Below the pieces are notes generated by a model. The model was given only the letters and a program-made list of their open reading frames with translations, had not been told where the DNA came from and did not search any database. Below are positions 15,785-17,485 of a DNA stretch of 17,485 bases, piece by piece. Location: contig JAXHVB010000062.1 of the NCBI GenBank assembly GCA_034189125.1, positions 1-17,485 on the forward strand, read 5' to 3'. The translations under genes and the position numbers were made by a program. How positions within the stretch are numbered: the stretch's first letter is position 1; each line of letters begins with the position of its first letter. This stretch comes from UBA5862 sp002408105. Lineage in GTDB: Bacteria > Pseudomonadota > Gammaproteobacteria > Pseudomonadales > UBA5862.

Positions 15785-15852
15785 CTTCAGGTTTCGGAGC
15801 CGCCCTTGGAAACGAGACGGCATGGGATCAGACGCAGCCAACGGAACCCACT

Positions 15853-17022
15853 ATGAACGTACACGAGTACCAAGCCAAAGCCCTGTTTGCCGAGTATGGC
15901 TTGCCGGTTGCAACTGGAGTCGTCGCTGAGGATGCGGACACGGCCGAGGCCGCGGTGGAGCAACTTGGCGGTGACCGGTGGGTGGTCAAGGCGCAGGTGC
16001 ACGCCGGTGGGCGTGGCAAGGCCGGTGGCGTCAAGCTGGTCCAAAGCAAGGCGGAGATCAGGGCGTTCGCAGAGCAGTGGCTGGGGCAGCGCCTCACCAC
16101 CTACCAGACGGATGCGACAGGCCAGCCGGTCAATCAGATCCTGGTGGAGCCGGCGACCGAGATTGCACAGGAGCTCTACCTTGGCGCCGTGGTGGACCGC
16201 AGCTCAAGGCGCATCGTCTTCATGGCGTCGCGCGAGGGCGGAGTGGAAATCGAGAAAGTGGCCGCGGAAACTCCGGAAAAAATTCTGCGTGCAACCATCG
16301 ATCCCACCGCTGGTGCGCAGCCATTCCAGGGCCGACAGCTTGCGTACGGACTGGGGCTGGAAGGGGTGCAGGTGAAGCAGTTCGTGGACCTGTTCCTCAA
16401 GCTCGCGAGCCTGTTCGCGGCTTGTGATCTGTCGCTGATCGAGGTGAACCCACTGGTGATCACCTCGGCAGGTGATCTCTTGTGCCTGGACGCGAAGCTC
16501 AATGTCGACGGCAACGCGCTGTACAGACACCCAAAACTCCAGGCACTGTACGATCCGAGCCAAGAGGATGAGCGCGAGCGCCAAGCCGTCGCAGCCGACC
16601 TCAACTACGTGTCCCTGGACGGAAACATCGGCTGCATGGTCAACGGTGCTGGGCTCGCCATGGGCACCATGGACACGATCAAGCTCTACGGAGGCAGTCC
16701 AGCGAACTTCCTCGATGTGGGCGGTGGGGCCACCAAGGAGCGGGTCAGTGCGGCCTTCAAGCTGATTCTTTCGGACAACAACGTCGCGGCGGTGCTGGTC
16801 AACATTTTCGGCGGAATTGTGCGCTGCGACCTCATCGCAGAAGGGATCATTGCGGCAGTGGATGAAGTGGGCGTGAAGGTGCCGGTCGTCGTTCGGTTGG
16901 AGGGCAACAGCGCTCAAGCGGGAGCTGACCTGCTGGCGCAAAGCAACTTGAACATCATCGCGGCGACCAGTTTGGCCGATGCCGCTGAGAAAGTGGTTGC
17001 AGCGGCGGGAGAAGTGGCATGA
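15853..17022 (+). CDS. sucC: Succinyl-CoA synthetase beta subunit
   Basis: With SucD it converts succinyl-CoA to succinate while making ATP or GTP, the substrate-level phosphorylation step of the TCA cycle. The 389 residues compare with 388 in E. coli. The N-terminal half is an ATP-grasp fold (MNVHEYQAKALF, VKAQVHAGGRGKAGGVKL, LIEVNPLV, LDAKLNVDGNAL). The C-terminal ligase domain includes LDVGGGATKERV and NIFGGIVRCD. I chose the ATG at 15853 because it matches the universal MNxHEYQAK start; the open frame upstream overlaps lpd and is not family-like. Its stop overlaps the sucD start as ATGA, so the two subunits are translationally coupled. Confidence 0.96.
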   Translation: MNVHEYQAKALFAEYGLPVATGVVAEDADTAEAAVEQLGGDRWVVKAQVHAGGRGKAGGVKLVQSKAEIRAFAEQWLGQRLTTYQTDATGQPVNQILVEPATEIAQELYLGAVVDRSSRRIVFMASREGGVEIEKVAAETPEKILRATIDPTAGAQPFQGRQLAYGLGLEGVQVKQFVDLFLKLASLFAACDLSLIEVNPLVITSAGDLLCLDAKLNVDGNALYRHPKLQALYDPSQEDERERQAVAADLNYVSLDGNIGCMVNGAGLAMGTMDTIKLYGGSPANFLDVGGGATKERVSAAFKLILSDNNVAAVLVNIFGGIVRCDLIAEGIIAAVDEVGVKVPVVVRLEGNSAQAGADLLAQSNLNIIAATSLADAAEKVVAAAGEVA

Positions 17023-17485
17023 GCATTTTGGTGGACCAACAGACGAAGGTCATTTGCCAGGGGTTCACCGGTGCCCAAGGCACCCAGCACTCTGAGGCTG
17101 CACTGGCCTACGGCACCCAGTTGGTCGGTGGCGTGACGCCGGGCAAGGGTGGACAAACCCACCTGGGACTGCCGGTGTTCAATACGGTTCGAGAAGCAGT
17201 CGATGCGACCGGGGCCGATGCCTCGGTGATCTATGTGCCCGCGCCGTTTTGTAAAGACTCGATTCTGGAGGCGGCGGATTCGGGGGTGCGCCTGATTGTT
17301 TGCATCACTGAGGGGGTCCCAACGCTTGATATGCTGGATGCGAAGGTGGTCTGTGACTGTGCCGGCGTGCGCCTGATTGGACCGAACTGCCCTGGGGTGA
17401 TCACTCCAGGGGAATGCAAGATCGGTATCATGCCCGGTGAGATTCACCTGCCAGGCAAAGTGGGCATCGTATCGCGCTCCGGGAC
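17019..17485 (+). CDS. sucD: Succinyl-CoA synthetase alpha subunit, cut by window edge
   Basis: Only the first 155 codons are visible. They cover the CoA-binding domain: VICQGFTGAQGT (11-22), VTPGKGGQTHLGLPVFNTV, VIYVPAPFCKDSILEA and IGPNCPGVITPGECKIG, all nearly identical in pattern to E. coli SucD. The phosphorylated histidine lies beyond the right edge. The ATG at 17019 overlaps the sucC stop by four bases, which supports equal synthesis of the two subunits. No terminator of the operon is in view. Confidence 0.96.
   Translation, partial: MSILVDQQTKVICQGFTGAQGTQHSEAALAYGTQLVGGVTPGKGGQTHLGLPVFNTVREAVDATGADASVIYVPAPFCKDSILEAADSGVRLIVCITEGVPTLDMLDAKVVCDCAGVRLIGPNCPGVITPGECKIGIMPGEIHLPGKVGIVSRSG

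Noticed and set aside
15791..15813. GTTTC/GAAAC arms between lpd and sucC
   Set aside because: Five weak pairs with a 13-nt loop and no T-run do not support a terminator or operator.

Overview
The window comes from the chromosome of a GC-rich, aerobically respiring gammaproteobacterium. The evidence is the gene order (divergent gltA, then sdhC-sdhD-sdhA-sdhB-sucA-sucB-lpd-sucC-sucD, as in Pseudomonas-like genomes), a two-subunit SdhC/SdhD membrane anchor, a type II citrate synthase of exactly 427 residues, and SucA/SucC/SucD termini close to the well-known gammaproteobacterial proteins. I cannot name a genus from the sequence. I see no tRNA, rRNA, CRISPR array, insertion sequence or phage gene.

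Left part (1-3505), signalling. A GAF-GAF-PAS sensor protein on the minus strand runs off the left edge. It is divergent from a two-gene plus-strand unit: a single-domain CheY-like receiver, then a large Hpt / degenerate receiver / receiver / GGDEF protein that overlaps it by one base. The gap between the divergent genes carries a 10-bp perfect inverted repeat around a candidate -10 element. The set looks like a phosphorelay ending in cyclic-di-GMP synthesis.

Middle (3506-6249). A short spacer with a possible hairpin leads to a 94-residue protein resembling the DUF7352 family. It converges on a beta-hydroxyacid dehydrogenase (3-hydroxyisobutyrate dehydrogenase/glyoxylate reductase type), which lies 62 nt downstream of gltA on the minus strand and may be co-transcribed with it.

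Right part (6250-17485), the TCA cycle. A 399-nt divergent regulatory region separates gltA from sdhC, with a good -10 in each direction. The plus strand then carries succinate dehydrogenase (sdhCDAB), the 2-oxoglutarate dehydrogenase complex (sucA E1, sucB E2, lpd E3) and succinyl-CoA synthetase (sucC, and sucD cut by the right edge). Together with gltA these genes encode citrate formation and the steps from 2-oxoglutarate to fumarate. All are full length with their catalytic and cofactor residues in place, apart from the edge truncation of sucD.

The metabolic half is conventional. The less ordinary material is the signalling locus, the palindromic promoter regions, the small DUF7352-like gene and the dehydrogenase behind gltA. 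I did not find a convincing new type of system.
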